Assembly: GCA_963741135.1 (NCBI GenBank)
Contig: CAVUHC010000006.1
Coordinates: 806,001 to 870,000 of the forward strand
Direction of reading: 5' to 3'
DNA length: 64,000 bases
DNA from: Gp6-AA40 sp963741135
Lineage (GTDB): Bacteria > Acidobacteriota > Vicinamibacteria > Vicinamibacterales > UBA2999
Shown here: piece after piece, positions 44,743 to 54,344 of the stretch
Layout: each line of letters starts with the position of its first letter
Numbering within the stretch: the stretch's first letter is position 1
The notes under the pieces: generated by a model
What the model saw: the letters and a program-made list of their open reading frames with translations, nothing else
Databases searched by the model: none
What the model was told of the DNA's origin: nothing
Position numbers and translations under genes: made by a program

Positions 44743-47460
44743 ATGGCAAAGCCACTCGTAATCGTGGAGTCGCCTGCGAAGGCGAAGACGCTGGGGCGCT
44801 TCCTCGGCGCGAAGTACCGCGTCGAAGCGAGCTACGGCCATATCCGCGATCTGCCCGAGTCCGCCGCGGAGGTTCCCAAGGAGATCAAGGAGAAGGAGTG
44901 GGGCCGGCTCGGTGTGGACGTCGAAAGCGACTTCACCCCTTACTATGTCGTTCCCAACGACAAGAAGAAGCAGGTCGCACACCTGAAGTTGGCGGTCAAG
45001 GAGGCGTCGGAGTTGCTGCTCGCGACCGACCCCGACCGCGAGGGCGAGGCGATCAGCTGGCATCTCACGCAAGTGCTCAAGCCGAAGATTCCGGTCCACC
45101 GCATCGTCTTTCACGAGATTACCGAGGACGCGGTGAGGGAAGCGCTCGAACATCCGAGCGCGGTCAACCAGGATCTCGTCAGAGCCCAGGAAAGCCGGCG
45201 TATTCTCGACCGCCTGTACGGCTACACGCTGTCGCCGGTCCTTTGGAAGAAGGTGCAGACCGGGTTGAGCGCCGGGCGCGTGCAGAGCGTCGCGGTGCGC
45301 CTGATCGTTGAGCGCGAAGAAGAACGGCGCGCGTTCAATACCTCGGTGTACTGGGATCTCGAAGCCAGGCTGAAAGGCGAGGGACGCGAGTTCATCGCGA
45401 CGCTGGCGCGTGTGAACAATCAGCGCATTGCGTCGGGCAAGGACTTCGATCCGAAAACCGGGGAGCTGAAGAATCCGAACGTCCGCCTGCTCGATGAAGC
45501 TGCCGCGGGCACGCTTGTCGAGGCGATCCGCGCGAGCGTTCCATGGACGATCACGAGCGTCGAGCAGAAGCCCGGCGTTGAGCGGCCGGCGCCGCCCTTC
45601 ACGACATCGACCCTGACGCAGGAGGCGAGCCGCAAGCTCGGGTTCTCCACCGAACGAACGATGCAAGTCGCGCAGCGGCTGTTTCAGGGCGTTGAAACCG
45701 GCAACGGTGAGATGGAGGGGTTGATCACCTACCACCGCACCGACTCGACGACGCTGTCCGACAAGGCGCTGCAGGAATCGGCGCGCGTGATCCGCGAGAT
45801 GTTCGGCGCGGAGTACTACGACAGCCCGCGGCGGTATCAGACGCGCGTGAAGAACGCCCAGGAAGCACACGAAGCCATTCGCCCGACCGATTTCAGGCTG
45901 GCGCCAAGCCAGCTCGAACGGGTTCTCGAGAGCGACGACCTGAAGGTCTACGAGTTGATCTGGAAGCGCACGATGGCCTCGCAGATGGTGGACGCCCGTG
46001 TGCTGCGCACCGCGCTCGAGATTTCGGCCGACGGCCCCGGTGGCGATGTGGCTGTCCTCACCGCAAGCGGCAAGGCAATCGAGTTTGCCGGCTTCCGGCG
46101 CGCGTACGTCGAAGGCAGCGACGATCCCGCGGCGGAGCTCGAAGAGCAGGAAACCATCCTGCCGCAGTGCGCGGTCGGGGACCGGATTGAGCGCGACGGT
46201 CGCACGCTGATCGCGCTGCTCGATACCGAGCCGAAGCGACACGAGACGGCGCCGCCCGCACGGTTCACGGAGGCGTCGCTCATCAAGGAGCTGGAACGCC
46301 TCGGCATCGGCCGGCCGTCAACCTACGCTCCGACGATTGCAACGATCGTGCGACGGGGTTACGTGTTTCGCCAGGGAAAGGCGCTGGTGCCAAGCTTCAC
46401 GGCGTTTGCCGTGACCAAACTGCTACGCGACCATTTCGGCGACTTCGTCGAGACCGATTTCACCGCGGAAATGGAGGACGACCTCGACGAGATCTCGCGC
46501 GGCGAACGCGAGTCGGTCGAGTTCCTCCGCGAGTTCTACTACGGGAACAAGAAGAAGAAGCATCGTGGTCTGCTGGGCGCCGTCGAGCAGGGCGCCGAGA
46601 AGGCGGATTACCCGGTGCTTGATTTGGGTGGTGAATCCGCGGATGGCGAGCCCGTGCGCATCCGCATCGGCCGCTTTGGTCCATTCGTGCAGGTCGGCGA
46701 AGGCGGACCGGGACGGACCGCGTCGCTCCCGGACGACGTCGCACCAGCCGACCTCACGGTCGAGAAGGCATTGGAGCTGGTTCGGGTGAAGGCTGAAGGC
46801 CCGCGCACGCTCGGTGTCGATCCGGCCACCGAAATGAACGTCTACGTCATGAATGGCCGCTACGGCGCGTACGTGCAGCTTGGTGAAACGCCGGAAGGCA
46901 AGAAGGCGGAGAAACCGAAACGCGCATCGCTCCAGGCCGACATGACGGAATCGACCATCACGCTCGAGGAAGCCCTCAAGCTCCTCTCGCTCCCCCGCGT
47001 CGTCGGTCTGCACCCCGACGATAACGAGCCGATCGTGACCAACTTCGGTCGCTTCGGACCGTACGTCAAGCACGGCGACGAATTCCGGTCGCTGCAATCG
47101 GAAGGCGACGTCTTCAACATCGGGTTCGATGCCGCGCTCGAGCTGATTCGCGCGCCGAAGGTGTCGCGCCGTCGCCAGTCGGTGCAGAAGAAGGTGTTGA
47201 AGGAGCTCACGGGCAACGGCACAACCTTCAAGTTGCTCGCGGGTCGGTACGGCCCGTATGTGACGGACGGCACCACGAACGCGTCGATTCCAAAGAGCAC
47301 GAACCCGGAATCGGTGACGTTCGAGCAGGCGGCCGAGCTGCTCGAGGCGCGTCGCAATGCGGCACCTTCGCCGCGCCGCGGCACGAGCGGAGGACGCCGG
47401 CGTGCGGCGGCGGCTGCCCCCAGAGCCCGCAAGACCACACGCAAAGCCGCCGGAGCGTAA
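44743..47460 (+). CDS. topA: DNA topoisomerase I
   Basis: 905 residues. A type IA enzyme that relaxes negative supercoils by a 5'-phosphotyrosine. Toprim motif LLATDPDREGEAISWHL, catalytic Tyr in LITYHRTDSTTLS near 334, and HEAIRPTDF. The C-terminal third holds repeated GRFGPFVQ/GRYGAYVQ/GRFGPYVKHG/GRYGPYVTDG topoisomerase repeats in place of Cys4 zinc fingers, as in many non-proteobacteria. It ends with a basic Arg/Lys/Ala tail. It is between dprA and trmFO as in Bacillus. Confidence 0.96.
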   Translation: MAKPLVIVESPAKAKTLGRFLGAKYRVEASYGHIRDLPESAAEVPKEIKEKEWGRLGVDVESDFTPYYVVPNDKKKQVAHLKLAVKEASELLLATDPDREGEAISWHLTQVLKPKIPVHRIVFHEITEDAVREALEHPSAVNQDLVRAQESRRILDRLYGYTLSPVLWKKVQTGLSAGRVQSVAVRLIVEREEERRAFNTSVYWDLEARLKGEGREFIATLARVNNQRIASGKDFDPKTGELKNPNVRLLDEAAAGTLVEAIRASVPWTITSVEQKPGVERPAPPFTTSTLTQEASRKLGFSTERTMQVAQRLFQGVETGNGEMEGLITYHRTDSTTLSDKALQESARVIREMFGAEYYDSPRRYQTRVKNAQEAHEAIRPTDFRLAPSQLERVLESDDLKVYELIWKRTMASQMVDARVLRTALEISADGPGGDVAVLTASGKAIEFAGFRRAYVEGSDDPAAELEEQETILPQCAVGDRIERDGRTLIALLDTEPKRHETAPPARFTEASLIKELERLGIGRPSTYAPTIATIVRRGYVFRQGKALVPSFTAFAVTKLLRDHFGDFVETDFTAEMEDDLDEISRGERESVEFLREFYYGNKKKKHRGLLGAVEQGAEKADYPVLDLGGESADGEPVRIRIGRFGPFVQVGEGGPGRTASLPDDVAPADLTVEKALELVRVKAEGPRTLGVDPATEMNVYVMNGRYGAYVQLGETPEGKKAEKPKRASLQADMTESTITLEEALKLLSLPRVVGLHPDDNEPIVTNFGRFGPYVKHGDEFRSLQSEGDVFNIGFDAALELIRAPKVSRRRQSVQKKVLKELTGNGTTFKLLAGRYGPYVTDGTTNASIPKSTNPESVTFEQAAELLEARRNAAPSPRRGTSGGRRRAAAAAPRARKTTRKAAGA

Positions 47461-47463
47461 ACT

Positions 47464-47546
47464 ACTCAAAGCACAATGCTCAACGCCGGTGCTCAATGCC
47501 CAACGGTTGGGCGTGAGCGGTGAGCATTCTGCGTTGAGCCTTGAGC
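47464..47546. repeat. long imperfect inverted repeat of GCTCAA words
   Basis: ACTCAAAGCACAATGCTCAACGCC...GCCCAAC is followed by GGTTGGGC...GTGAGC...GCGTTGAGCCTTGAGC, which is nearly its reverse complement. It fills the topA-trmFO gap and includes the TTG start of trmFO. Confidence 0.65.
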
Positions 47547-49016
47547 ATTCCCAGCATTCACATCATTGGCGGAGGTCTCGCTGGTTGCGAAGCCGCCTGG
47601 CAGGCTGCGTGGCTGGGCGTGCGCGTCGTGCTGCACGAGATGCGGCCCGTGCGGCCAACAGCTGTTCACAAGACCGACCAGCTTGCCGAGCTCGTCTGCT
47701 CCAACTCTCTGCGCGGTGACAAGCTTGATAACGCCGTGGGCCTTCTGAAGGAGGAGATGCGGCGGCTGGGATCGCTCGTGATGCGCGCGGCCGACGCGCA
47801 CCGCGTCCCGGCCGGCGCGGCGTTGGCCGTCGATCGCGAGCGGTTCTCTCAGGCGATCACCGAAGCCATTCAATCTCACCCGCTGATCTCGGTGACGCGC
47901 GAAGAAGTAGGGCGCATTCCCGCGGACCCGGGCATGTTCCCGCTGATCATCGCCACGGGACCGCTGACGTCCGAATCGTTGTCGGCCGATATCGCCGCGC
48001 TTGTCGGCGGCGATCACCTCTATTTCTATGACGCGATAAGCCCGATCGTTCTCGCCGAGACGATCGATATGAGCAAGGTGTTCCGCGCATCGCGGTGGGG
48101 ACGGAGTTTACGGGATCCGGGATCGGGGATCCGGGATCCGTTAGGTCCAAGTAGTGTCCGCCTTCAGGCGGACCAACCTGCGTGCGGTATCGATGATGGT
48201 GAGGGGGACTACCTGAATTGTCCGATGACGAGGGAGGAGTACGACCGATTCTACGAAGCGGTGGTGTCCGCCGAATCCGCAACGGTCCACGACTTCGACA
48301 AGGAAAAGTTCTTCGAGGGTTGCCTGCCGATCGAGGTCATGGCGCATCGCGGTCGCGACACACTGCGGTACGGTCCGATGAAGCCGGTCGGCCTGGTGGA
48401 CCCGCGCACCGGCCGTCAGCCGTACGCCGCCGTGCAGCTTCGCCAGGACAACCTTGCTGGCGATCATTTCAGCCTCGTGGGATTCCAGACGCAGTTGAAA
48501 TGGGGCGAGCAGGAGCGCGTGCTGAAGCTGGTGCCCGGGCTGGAGAACGCCGAGTTCGTCCGGTTCGGTATGGTCCACCGCAACACGTACATCAACGGGC
48601 CGACCGTGCTGCGTGAGACCTGGCAGACGAAATTTCGTGACGATCTCTTCTTCGCCGGACAGATCTCCGGCGTGGAAGGCTACGTCGAGTCGGCCGCGTC
48701 GGGGCTCATCGCCGGCCGGAATGCCGCGGCACTCGCGCGGGGCGAAGAACCGCGCGTGCCGCCGCGCACCACGGCGATCGGCGCGCTTGCGTTCTACGTG
48801 TCGCACGCGGATCCGCGCAATTATCAGCCGACCAACATCACGTTCGGGATCATGACGCCCCCCGCGGAAACGGGTGGCAGGCGCCTTGGCCGGGCGGAGC
48901 GCAAAATGGCCGTATCGGAACGCGCGCTTGCCGATCTCGACACCTGGACGAGCGGCGCGAACGCTTCGGATCCGCGAGGCGGGCCGGAACGGCTCGCCCC
49001 CCTTGCGCCATCGTGA
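47541..49016 (+). CDS. trmFO: tRNA (uracil-5-)-methyltransferase, folate-dependent
   Basis: 491 residues from a TTG at 47541. It methylates U54 in the tRNA T-loop using methylene-tetrahydrofolate and FAD. FAD motif HIIGGGLAGCEAAWQAAWLG, then EMRPVRPTAVHKTDQLAELVCSNSLRGD, GRLG-type and YVESAASGLIAGRNAAAL. The usual TrmFO passes straight from SRWGRSL to GDYLNCPM; here about 28 extra residues (about 194-221) are encoded by a GGGATCC-type repeat plus a palindrome, in frame. Whether the protein folds normally is unknown. The stop overlaps xerC (GTGA). Confidence 0.92.
   Translation: MSIPSIHIIGGGLAGCEAAWQAAWLGVRVVLHEMRPVRPTAVHKTDQLAELVCSNSLRGDKLDNAVGLLKEEMRRLGSLVMRAADAHRVPAGAALAVDRERFSQAITEAIQSHPLISVTREEVGRIPADPGMFPLIIATGPLTSESLSADIAALVGGDHLYFYDAISPIVLAETIDMSKVFRASRWGRSLRDPGSGIRDPLGPSSVRLQADQPACGIDDGEGDYLNCPMTREEYDRFYEAVVSAESATVHDFDKEKFFEGCLPIEVMAHRGRDTLRYGPMKPVGLVDPRTGRQPYAAVQLRQDNLAGDHFSLVGFQTQLKWGEQERVLKLVPGLENAEFVRFGMVHRNTYINGPTVLRETWQTKFRDDLFFAGQISGVEGYVESAASGLIAGRNAAALARGEEPRVPPRTTAIGALAFYVSHADPRNYQPTNITFGIMTPPAETGGRRLGRAERKMAVSERALADLDTWTSGANASDPRGGPERLAPLAPS
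48111..48173 (+). repeat. repeat insert inside trmFO
   Basis: Four GGGATCC/GGGATCG units at 48112-48139 are followed by a GTCCGCCT-TC-AGGCGGAC palindrome at 48156-48173, the same families found between genes. Reading frame is kept through the insert. Confidence 0.9.
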
Positions 49017-49951
49017 AAGAGCAGCTCCGGGGGTTCCTTTCTTACCTTCGGCTCAATCGCAACGCCTCCGCCCACACGGTGGCGGCGTACGACAGCGACC
49101 TTTCGCAGTTCCTCGCATTCGTGGGGCAGGAAACGGGCAAGCGCAAGAACGTCGCGCCGGACGATCTCAATCTCGATCTGATCCGTGGCTTTCTGGGCGA
49201 GCTGCATCGTCAGGGGCAGGCGCGCGCGTCGGTGGCGCGCAAAGTCTCGGCGCTGCGCAGCTTCGCCCGCTACCTGCGGCGGGAAGGATGGATCGATTCC
49301 GATCCCACAGCGCTCGCGGTCTCGCCGAAGCGCGAGCAGAAGATTCCCGCGCACCTGTCCGTCGATGAGATGTCGCGTCTGCTCGACATGCCGGACGTCT
49401 CCACACCGCTCGGGCGCCGCGACCGCGCCATCCTCGAGCTGTTCTACGCGTCAGGGATCCGCCTGAGTGAGCTGGTGGGCCTCGATGTCGAGGATGTCGA
49501 TCTGAGCGCGCGCGCGCGCGTCGCTCGCGTGATGGGCAAGGGAGGCAAGGAGCGAATCGTTCCGTTCAACACGACGACGGAAAAGGCAATTCGGGCGTGG
49601 CTTGCCGACCGATTGGCGCTTCGCGCAAATCCCAAATCCCAAAGCCCAAAACCCAAATCCCAAGACGATCCGCTGTTTGTGAATTTCCGAGGCGCGAGGC
49701 TGACCGGCAGGAGCGTGCAGCGGCTCGTCTCGCATTACGTGAAAGGCTGCAGCACGCGGTTCGGCATCAGCCCGCACGCCCTGCGGCACTCGTTCGCGAC
49801 GCACCTGCTGCAGAACGGCGCCGATCTCCGCGCGATCCAGGAGCTGCTCGGACATGTGCGCCTTTCAACAACTCAGCGCTACACTCATGTGAACGTCGCC
49901 CAGCTGCTCGACGTATACCGGAAGGCGCACCCGAGGGCGAACAGGTCTTAG
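49013..49951 (+). CDS. xerC: tyrosine recombinase XerC
   Basis: 312 residues from a GTG overlapping the trmFO stop. XerC with XerD resolves chromosome dimers at dif. N-terminal SAM-like domain at 1-100, then catalytic Arg in SGIRLSEL, Lys in GKGGKERIVP, His-x-x-Arg in HALRHSFATHLL, His in LLGHVRLSTT and the nucleophile Tyr in QRYTHV. About 13 residues between the two catalytic halves (ANPKSQSPKPKSQ) are encoded by an AAATCCC repeat; the usual protein has no such insert, but the catalytic residues are all present. It follows trmFO as in many bacteria. Confidence 0.93.
   Translation: MKEQLRGFLSYLRLNRNASAHTVAAYDSDLSQFLAFVGQETGKRKNVAPDDLNLDLIRGFLGELHRQGQARASVARKVSALRSFARYLRREGWIDSDPTALAVSPKREQKIPAHLSVDEMSRLLDMPDVSTPLGRRDRAILELFYASGIRLSELVGLDVEDVDLSARARVARVMGKGGKERIVPFNTTTEKAIRAWLADRLALRANPKSQSPKPKSQDDPLFVNFRGARLTGRSVQRLVSHYVKGCSTRFGISPHALRHSFATHLLQNGADLRAIQELLGHVRLSTTQRYTHVNVAQLLDVYRKAHPRANRS
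49627..49663 (+). repeat. AAATCCC repeat inside xerC
   Basis: Five AAATCCC/AAAGCCC/AAAACCC units, in frame in xerC and encoding NPKSQSPKPKSQ. The minus strand has five GGG runs (GGGATTTGGGTTTTGGGC...). Confidence 0.92.
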
Positions 49952-49959
49952 GAGCCGTC

Positions 49960-51327
49960 ATGAAATCGTCTGGCGCATCCACCTCACGATGTCTTGGTCT
50001 CGCGCTCACCGTGCTGATCTGCTGCACCCCTGCGTATCAGGCGCAGGCGCCGGGCAACTTGTTTCCGTACCCATACACCATCAATGACTTGGATAATGGA
50101 CTGCGGCTGGTCACCGTGCCGACGGACTACCCGAACATGGTCGCCCTGTACATCGTGGTGCAGACCGGATCGCGCAACGAGGTCGAGCCCGGGAAGAGCG
50201 GCTATGCGCATCTGTTCGAGCACCTCATGTTCCGAGGCAGTGAGAACTACACTCCGGATCAGCGGGACGCAATCCTGAAGCGGGCCGGTGCGGAGTCCAA
50301 CGCGACAACAGGACAGGACCGCACGACGTACTACGACATCTTCTCCAAGGACGATCTCGAACCGGTGCTGAAGCTGGAGGCCGATCGCTTTCAGCGGCTG
50401 AAGTATCCGGAGCCGGGGTACAAGACGGAATCGCTCGCCGTGCTCGGCGAGTACAACAAGAACAGCGCCGACCCGACGCAGAGGCTGGATGAAGTTCTCT
50501 ACGAGACCGCGTTCAAGACGCACACCTACGCGCATACGACGATGGGCTATCTCAAAGACATCCAGGACATGCCGAACCAGTACAGCTACAGCCTTCAGTT
50601 CTATAGCCGGTTCTATCGGCCCGAATATGTGACGGTCGTTCTCGTTGGGGACGTGACGCGCGATCGTGCGCTCGAGCTGACGAAGAGATACTTCGGGGGC
50701 TGGGCCCGCGGCAGCTACGTGCCGGACATTTCTCCGGAGCCGCCGCAGTCGGAGGCGCGCTCGGCAACCGTCGACTGGCCGTCGCCCACGCTTCCATGGA
50801 TCGCGGTTGCGTTCAAGGGTCCCGCGTATTCCGATGAGAAGGCAGACAAGGCCGCGCTCGATCTCTTGTCGCCGATCGCGTTTGGACAGAACTCGGTGCT
50901 GTATCACCGCCTGGTGCTCGACGAGCAGAAAGTGGACACCCTTGTAGCCGACTTCGGCAACCATCCGGACCCGGAACTGTTCACCGTGTATGCGCGCGTG
51001 AAAGATGCGAAGGACATTGACAACGTTCGTGGGCAAATCCTCGCCACGTTCGCGCAATTCACGAACGAAACCGTCGATCGGGCGAAGCTCGATGCGACGC
51101 GATCCCGCATCCGCTACAGCTTTGCGCTGCGCATGAACAGCTCGCCGGCCATTGCGAATGCACTGGCGCCGTACATCGCGCTTCGGCGGACGCCTGACAC
51201 CATCAACAAGGTGTTTTCGCTCTACCAGCAGGTCACTCCGCAGGACATGCGTGACGTGGCGAGCCGGTATTTCAAAGAGAGTAATAGGACGATCGTCACG
51301 TTGACGTCGAGGGTGGCGACGAACTGA
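49960..51327 (+). CDS. M16 zinc peptidase (active subunit)
   Basis: 455 residues from the ATG at 49960. A signal peptide-like start (LALTVLICCTPAYQAQA) suggests export. The inverted zinc motif HLFEHLMF near residue 83 and the downstream GEYNKN Glu give an active M16 site. GSRNEVEPGKSGYAHLFEHLMFRGS is typical of insulinase/PqqL family proteins. It overlaps by one base a second M16 gene that lacks the motif, so the two probably form a heterodimer as in mitochondrial processing peptidase. Confidence 0.92.
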   Translation: MKSSGASTSRCLGLALTVLICCTPAYQAQAPGNLFPYPYTINDLDNGLRLVTVPTDYPNMVALYIVVQTGSRNEVEPGKSGYAHLFEHLMFRGSENYTPDQRDAILKRAGAESNATTGQDRTTYYDIFSKDDLEPVLKLEADRFQRLKYPEPGYKTESLAVLGEYNKNSADPTQRLDEVLYETAFKTHTYAHTTMGYLKDIQDMPNQYSYSLQFYSRFYRPEYVTVVLVGDVTRDRALELTKRYFGGWARGSYVPDISPEPPQSEARSATVDWPSPTLPWIAVAFKGPAYSDEKADKAALDLLSPIAFGQNSVLYHRLVLDEQKVDTLVADFGNHPDPELFTVYARVKDAKDIDNVRGQILATFAQFTNETVDRAKLDATRSRIRYSFALRMNSSPAIANALAPYIALRRTPDTINKVFSLYQQVTPQDMRDVASRYFKESNRTIVTLTSRVATN

Positions 51328-52811
51328 TGGTCAAAAAGCTCGCATGCGCTCTCGCGTTCGCCACACTGACGCAGGCCGCGCCGTCTGCGCAGACCGCCAA
51401 CGTGCTGCAGCCGGGCACGTCGCCGCTGATCGTCTTCCGCATCGTGTTCACGACCGGCGCCGCGTTCGACCCGGCTGGAAAAGAAGGGCTCGCGTCGCTC
51501 ACCGCGGCCATGCTTGGCGAAGGCAGCTCGCGCGCGATGACCTACCAGCAGATTGTCGAGGCCATGTATCCCATGGCGTCGTCGGTTGACTGGCAGGTCG
51601 ACAAGGAAATGACCGTCTTCAACGGCACGACCCATGTCGAGAACCTCGATCGGTTCTATGCCCTGTTGAAGGACATGCTGCTCGACCCCGGGTTTCGTCC
51701 CGACGATTTCACTCGCATGCGGGACGATGCCACGAACTTCCTCAAGGTGTCACTGCGGGAGGGAAACGACGAAGAACTGGGCAAGGAATATCTCTACAAC
51801 GTGATCTATGCCGGTCATCCCTACGCGCATCACAACCGCGGAACGATCAGCGCGCTCCAGAAGTTGACGCTCGAGGACGTGCGCGCCTTCTATCGAGCTC
51901 ACTACACCAGGGCCAACCTGATGATCGGCCTTGCCGGCGGATATCCGAACGGTTTTTCACAAAAGGTGGAGTCCGATTTTGCGAGATTGCCGGACGGCAC
52001 GGCGGACAAGAAGCGCTTCGATGCGCCGAAGCTGTCGGTGGGCACTCATGTGAACATCGTGACGCGCGATACGCGTTCCACCGCGATCTCGCTGGGATTC
52101 CCGATCGACGTGAATCGCGCCTCGAAGGACTGGCCCGCGCTGGCCGTGGCCGCCTCCTATCTCGGGCAGCACCGTTCGTCGAACGGCTACCTCTATCAAC
52201 GACTGCGCGAAGCGCGAGGCCTCAACTACGGTGACTACGCCTACGTGGAGTATTTTCCGCGTGGGATGTTCCAGTTCACCCCCGATCCGAACCTCGCGCG
52301 CCAGCAGCAGATCTTTCAAATCTGGGTTCGGCCCGTGGAACCGGAGAACGGTGTGTTTGCGCTGCGGGCCGCCCTGTACGAATACGACAAGCTCATTCGC
52401 GAGGGGATGTCGCGCGACGCCTTCGACGCCACGCGTGAGTTTCTGGGGAAATACGCGAACATCCTGACCCAGACCTACGACGCGCGGCTTGGGTACGCGC
52501 TCGACAGCCGGTATTACGGCATTGCTGATTACAACACCTATCTGCGCGACGCGCTTTCGAAGTTGACGCTCGACGACGTCAACCGCGCTCTTCGGCAGCA
52601 TCTGAAAACAGACCTGATGCGTATTGTCATCGTCACAAAGAACGCGCAGGTATTCCGCGACGCGGTCGTGAGCAATCAGCCTTCGCCTATTGCCTACAAT
52701 TCGCCCAAACCCGCGGCTCTCATGGATGAGGACAAGGTCATTCAGGCGTATCGGCTGAATGTCACGCCGGAGGACGTCATCGTTGTGCCGGTGGAGCGGG
52801 TGTTCGAATGA
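51327..52811 (+). CDS. M16-family protein without zinc motif (partner subunit)
   Basis: 494 residues with a signal peptide (LACALAFATLTQAAPSAQ). It has the M16 fold (GLASLTAAMLGEGSSRAMTYQQIVEAMYPMASSV, YNVIYAGHPYAHHNRG, LREARGLNYGDYAYVEYF) but no HxxEH, so it should be the non-catalytic substrate-binding half. Starts one base before the end of the active gene. The pair is followed by a GC-rich hairpin. Confidence 0.9.
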   Translation: MVKKLACALAFATLTQAAPSAQTANVLQPGTSPLIVFRIVFTTGAAFDPAGKEGLASLTAAMLGEGSSRAMTYQQIVEAMYPMASSVDWQVDKEMTVFNGTTHVENLDRFYALLKDMLLDPGFRPDDFTRMRDDATNFLKVSLREGNDEELGKEYLYNVIYAGHPYAHHNRGTISALQKLTLEDVRAFYRAHYTRANLMIGLAGGYPNGFSQKVESDFARLPDGTADKKRFDAPKLSVGTHVNIVTRDTRSTAISLGFPIDVNRASKDWPALAVAASYLGQHRSSNGYLYQRLREARGLNYGDYAYVEYFPRGMFQFTPDPNLARQQQIFQIWVRPVEPENGVFALRAALYEYDKLIREGMSRDAFDATREFLGKYANILTQTYDARLGYALDSRYYGIADYNTYLRDALSKLTLDDVNRALRQHLKTDLMRIVIVTKNAQVFRDAVVSNQPSPIAYNSPKPAALMDEDKVIQAYRLNVTPEDVIVVPVERVFE

Positions 52812-52816
52812 GAAAA

Positions 52817-52834
52817 GGCCGGCGAAAGCCGGCC
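52817..52834 (+). terminator. GGCCGGC hairpin with GAAA loop
   Basis: GGCCGGC-GAAA-GCCGGCC, perfect seven-base arms with a stable tetraloop, six bases after the M16 stop and between converging genes. No T-run follows, so it would work as a weak or rho-assisted terminator. Confidence 0.7.
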
Positions 52835-52892
52835 CGAACTTGAACACGAACTCAGAACAGAGAACCCGAAGGGTGAACCACCCGGCCGGGGC

Positions 52893-54314
52893 CTACACCA
52901 TCGCAGCCGCTGAAGGATCGTGCTGTTGGAGCGCCGCTCGGCGGCCGCGCGGAAAGTCGATGCCGAGCGTTTTGATCTTGTAGTTCATCACGCGCGGGCT
53001 GATCGCCAGTAGCTCCGCGGCGTCCTTCTGTACCCAGTTCGACATCTTCAGCGCTTCGATGATCGCCAGCCGCTCGACTTCCTCGAGCGGGATGCCAGTG
53101 GGTGGAATCTTCACGATGGATGAACCCTCGCGCGAGCTGCCGGGCGATCCGGTGTCACCCAGTCGGAGATCGTCCATCGAAATGTGCGAGCGCTCTGCGA
53201 GCAGCATCGCGCGCTCGATCGCGTTTTCGAGCTCGCGGATGTTACCGGGCCAGTTGTAACGCATCAACAGCTTCAGCGCATCCGGGTCGAGCCCTTCCAT
53301 CTTCTTCTTCAGCTCGCCCGCGAAGCGGCGGATGAAGAATCCTGCGAGCGCCGCGACGTCTTCCTTGCGTTCGCGCAGCGGCGGCATTTCGATCGCCACG
53401 ACGTTCAGCCGGTAGTAGAGGTCTTCGCGGAACGTTCCCGTCTCGACCATCGAGGGGAGGTCGCGGTTCGTCGCTGCAATCAAGCGGACGTCGACGCGCA
53501 GCGTCCGCGTGCCGCCCAGGCGCTCGAACTCGTGCTCCTGCAGCACGCGCAGGATCTTCGCCTGCGTGTTCGCGCTCATGTCGCCGATTTCGTCGAGGAA
53601 CAGCGTGCCGCCGTCGGCCTGCTCGAAGCGGCCGATCCGCTGCTTGTCGGCGCCAGTGAACGCCCCCTTCTCGTGCCCGAACAGCTCGGACTCGAGCAGG
53701 TTCTCCTGCAGCGCTGCGCAGTTCACCTTGATGAAGTTGCGCGCCGCGCGGTGGGAGTTGTGGTGGATCGCGCCGGCAATCAGCTCCTTGCCCGTACCGG
53801 TCTCACCGCGGACGAGCACGGTCGTGTTGCTCTTCGCCACCTTGCGCACGACGGTCAGCACCTTTTCAAGCGCGCCGCTCGACCCGATGATCCGCTCGAA
53901 ATCGTAGATGTCACCTTGCGCGTGGCGCAGGTAGTCGATCTGGTGCTGCATCCGGCGCATCTCGAGCGCCTTCGCGATCTTGACCTCCATCTCCTCGATC
54001 TCGAACGGCTTCTGCACGTAATCGAATGCGCCCGCCTTGATCGCTTCCACCGCGGTGGACACGGATCCGAACGCGGTCATCAGGATGACCGCGGCCGAGG
54101 GATGCAGGGTCTTGGCAGTCTTCAGCACCTCGAGCCCGGTGCTGCCCCCCATCTTCAGGTCGCTGACAACGACGTCGAAGAAGCCTTCGTGGAGCTTCTC
54201 GATGGCCGCGTTGCCGTTCGGCGCCTCCTCCACGTCGTGCCCCGCCTCGCCAAGCGCCTGCGCCAGTCCGCGGCGGAGTGAATCGTGATCGTCTGCGATG
54301 AGAATGCGGCCCAT
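52893..54314 (-). CDS. NtrC-family sigma-54 response regulator
   Basis: 473 residues. Receiver at 1-120 (RILIADDHDSLRRGL, phospho-Asp in VVVSDLKMGG), AAA+ at about 145-380 (GETGTGKE, ESELFGHEKGAFTGA, GGTLFLDEIGDM) and a C-terminal Fis HTH (ALKMSNWVQKDAAELLAISPRVMNYKIKTLG). It activates sigma-54 promoters after phosphorylation. The histidine-kinase gene is 30 bases upstream on the same strand, so they form a two-component pair. The tail after the HTH is extended by about 25 residues. Confidence 0.94.
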   Translation of the reverse strand: MGRILIADDHDSLRRGLAQALGEAGHDVEEAPNGNAAIEKLHEGFFDVVVSDLKMGGSTGLEVLKTAKTLHPSAAVILMTAFGSVSTAVEAIKAGAFDYVQKPFEIEEMEVKIAKALEMRRMQHQIDYLRHAQGDIYDFERIIGSSGALEKVLTVVRKVAKSNTTVLVRGETGTGKELIAGAIHHNSHRAARNFIKVNCAALQENLLESELFGHEKGAFTGADKQRIGRFEQADGGTLFLDEIGDMSANTQAKILRVLQEHEFERLGGTRTLRVDVRLIAATNRDLPSMVETGTFREDLYYRLNVVAIEMPPLRERKEDVAALAGFFIRRFAGELKKKMEGLDPDALKLLMRYNWPGNIRELENAIERAMLLAERSHISMDDLRLGDTGSPGSSREGSSIVKIPPTGIPLEEVERLAIIEALKMSNWVQKDAAELLAISPRVMNYKIKTLGIDFPRGRRAALQQHDPSAAAMV

Positions 54315-54344
54315 GTCTATCCTTTTCCCTCTTTACGAACGTTG

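Noticed and set aside
49597..49959. Upstream extension of the first M16 gene inside xerC
   Set aside because: The extension is low-complexity and out of frame with xerC; the ATG at 49960 gives a signal peptide.
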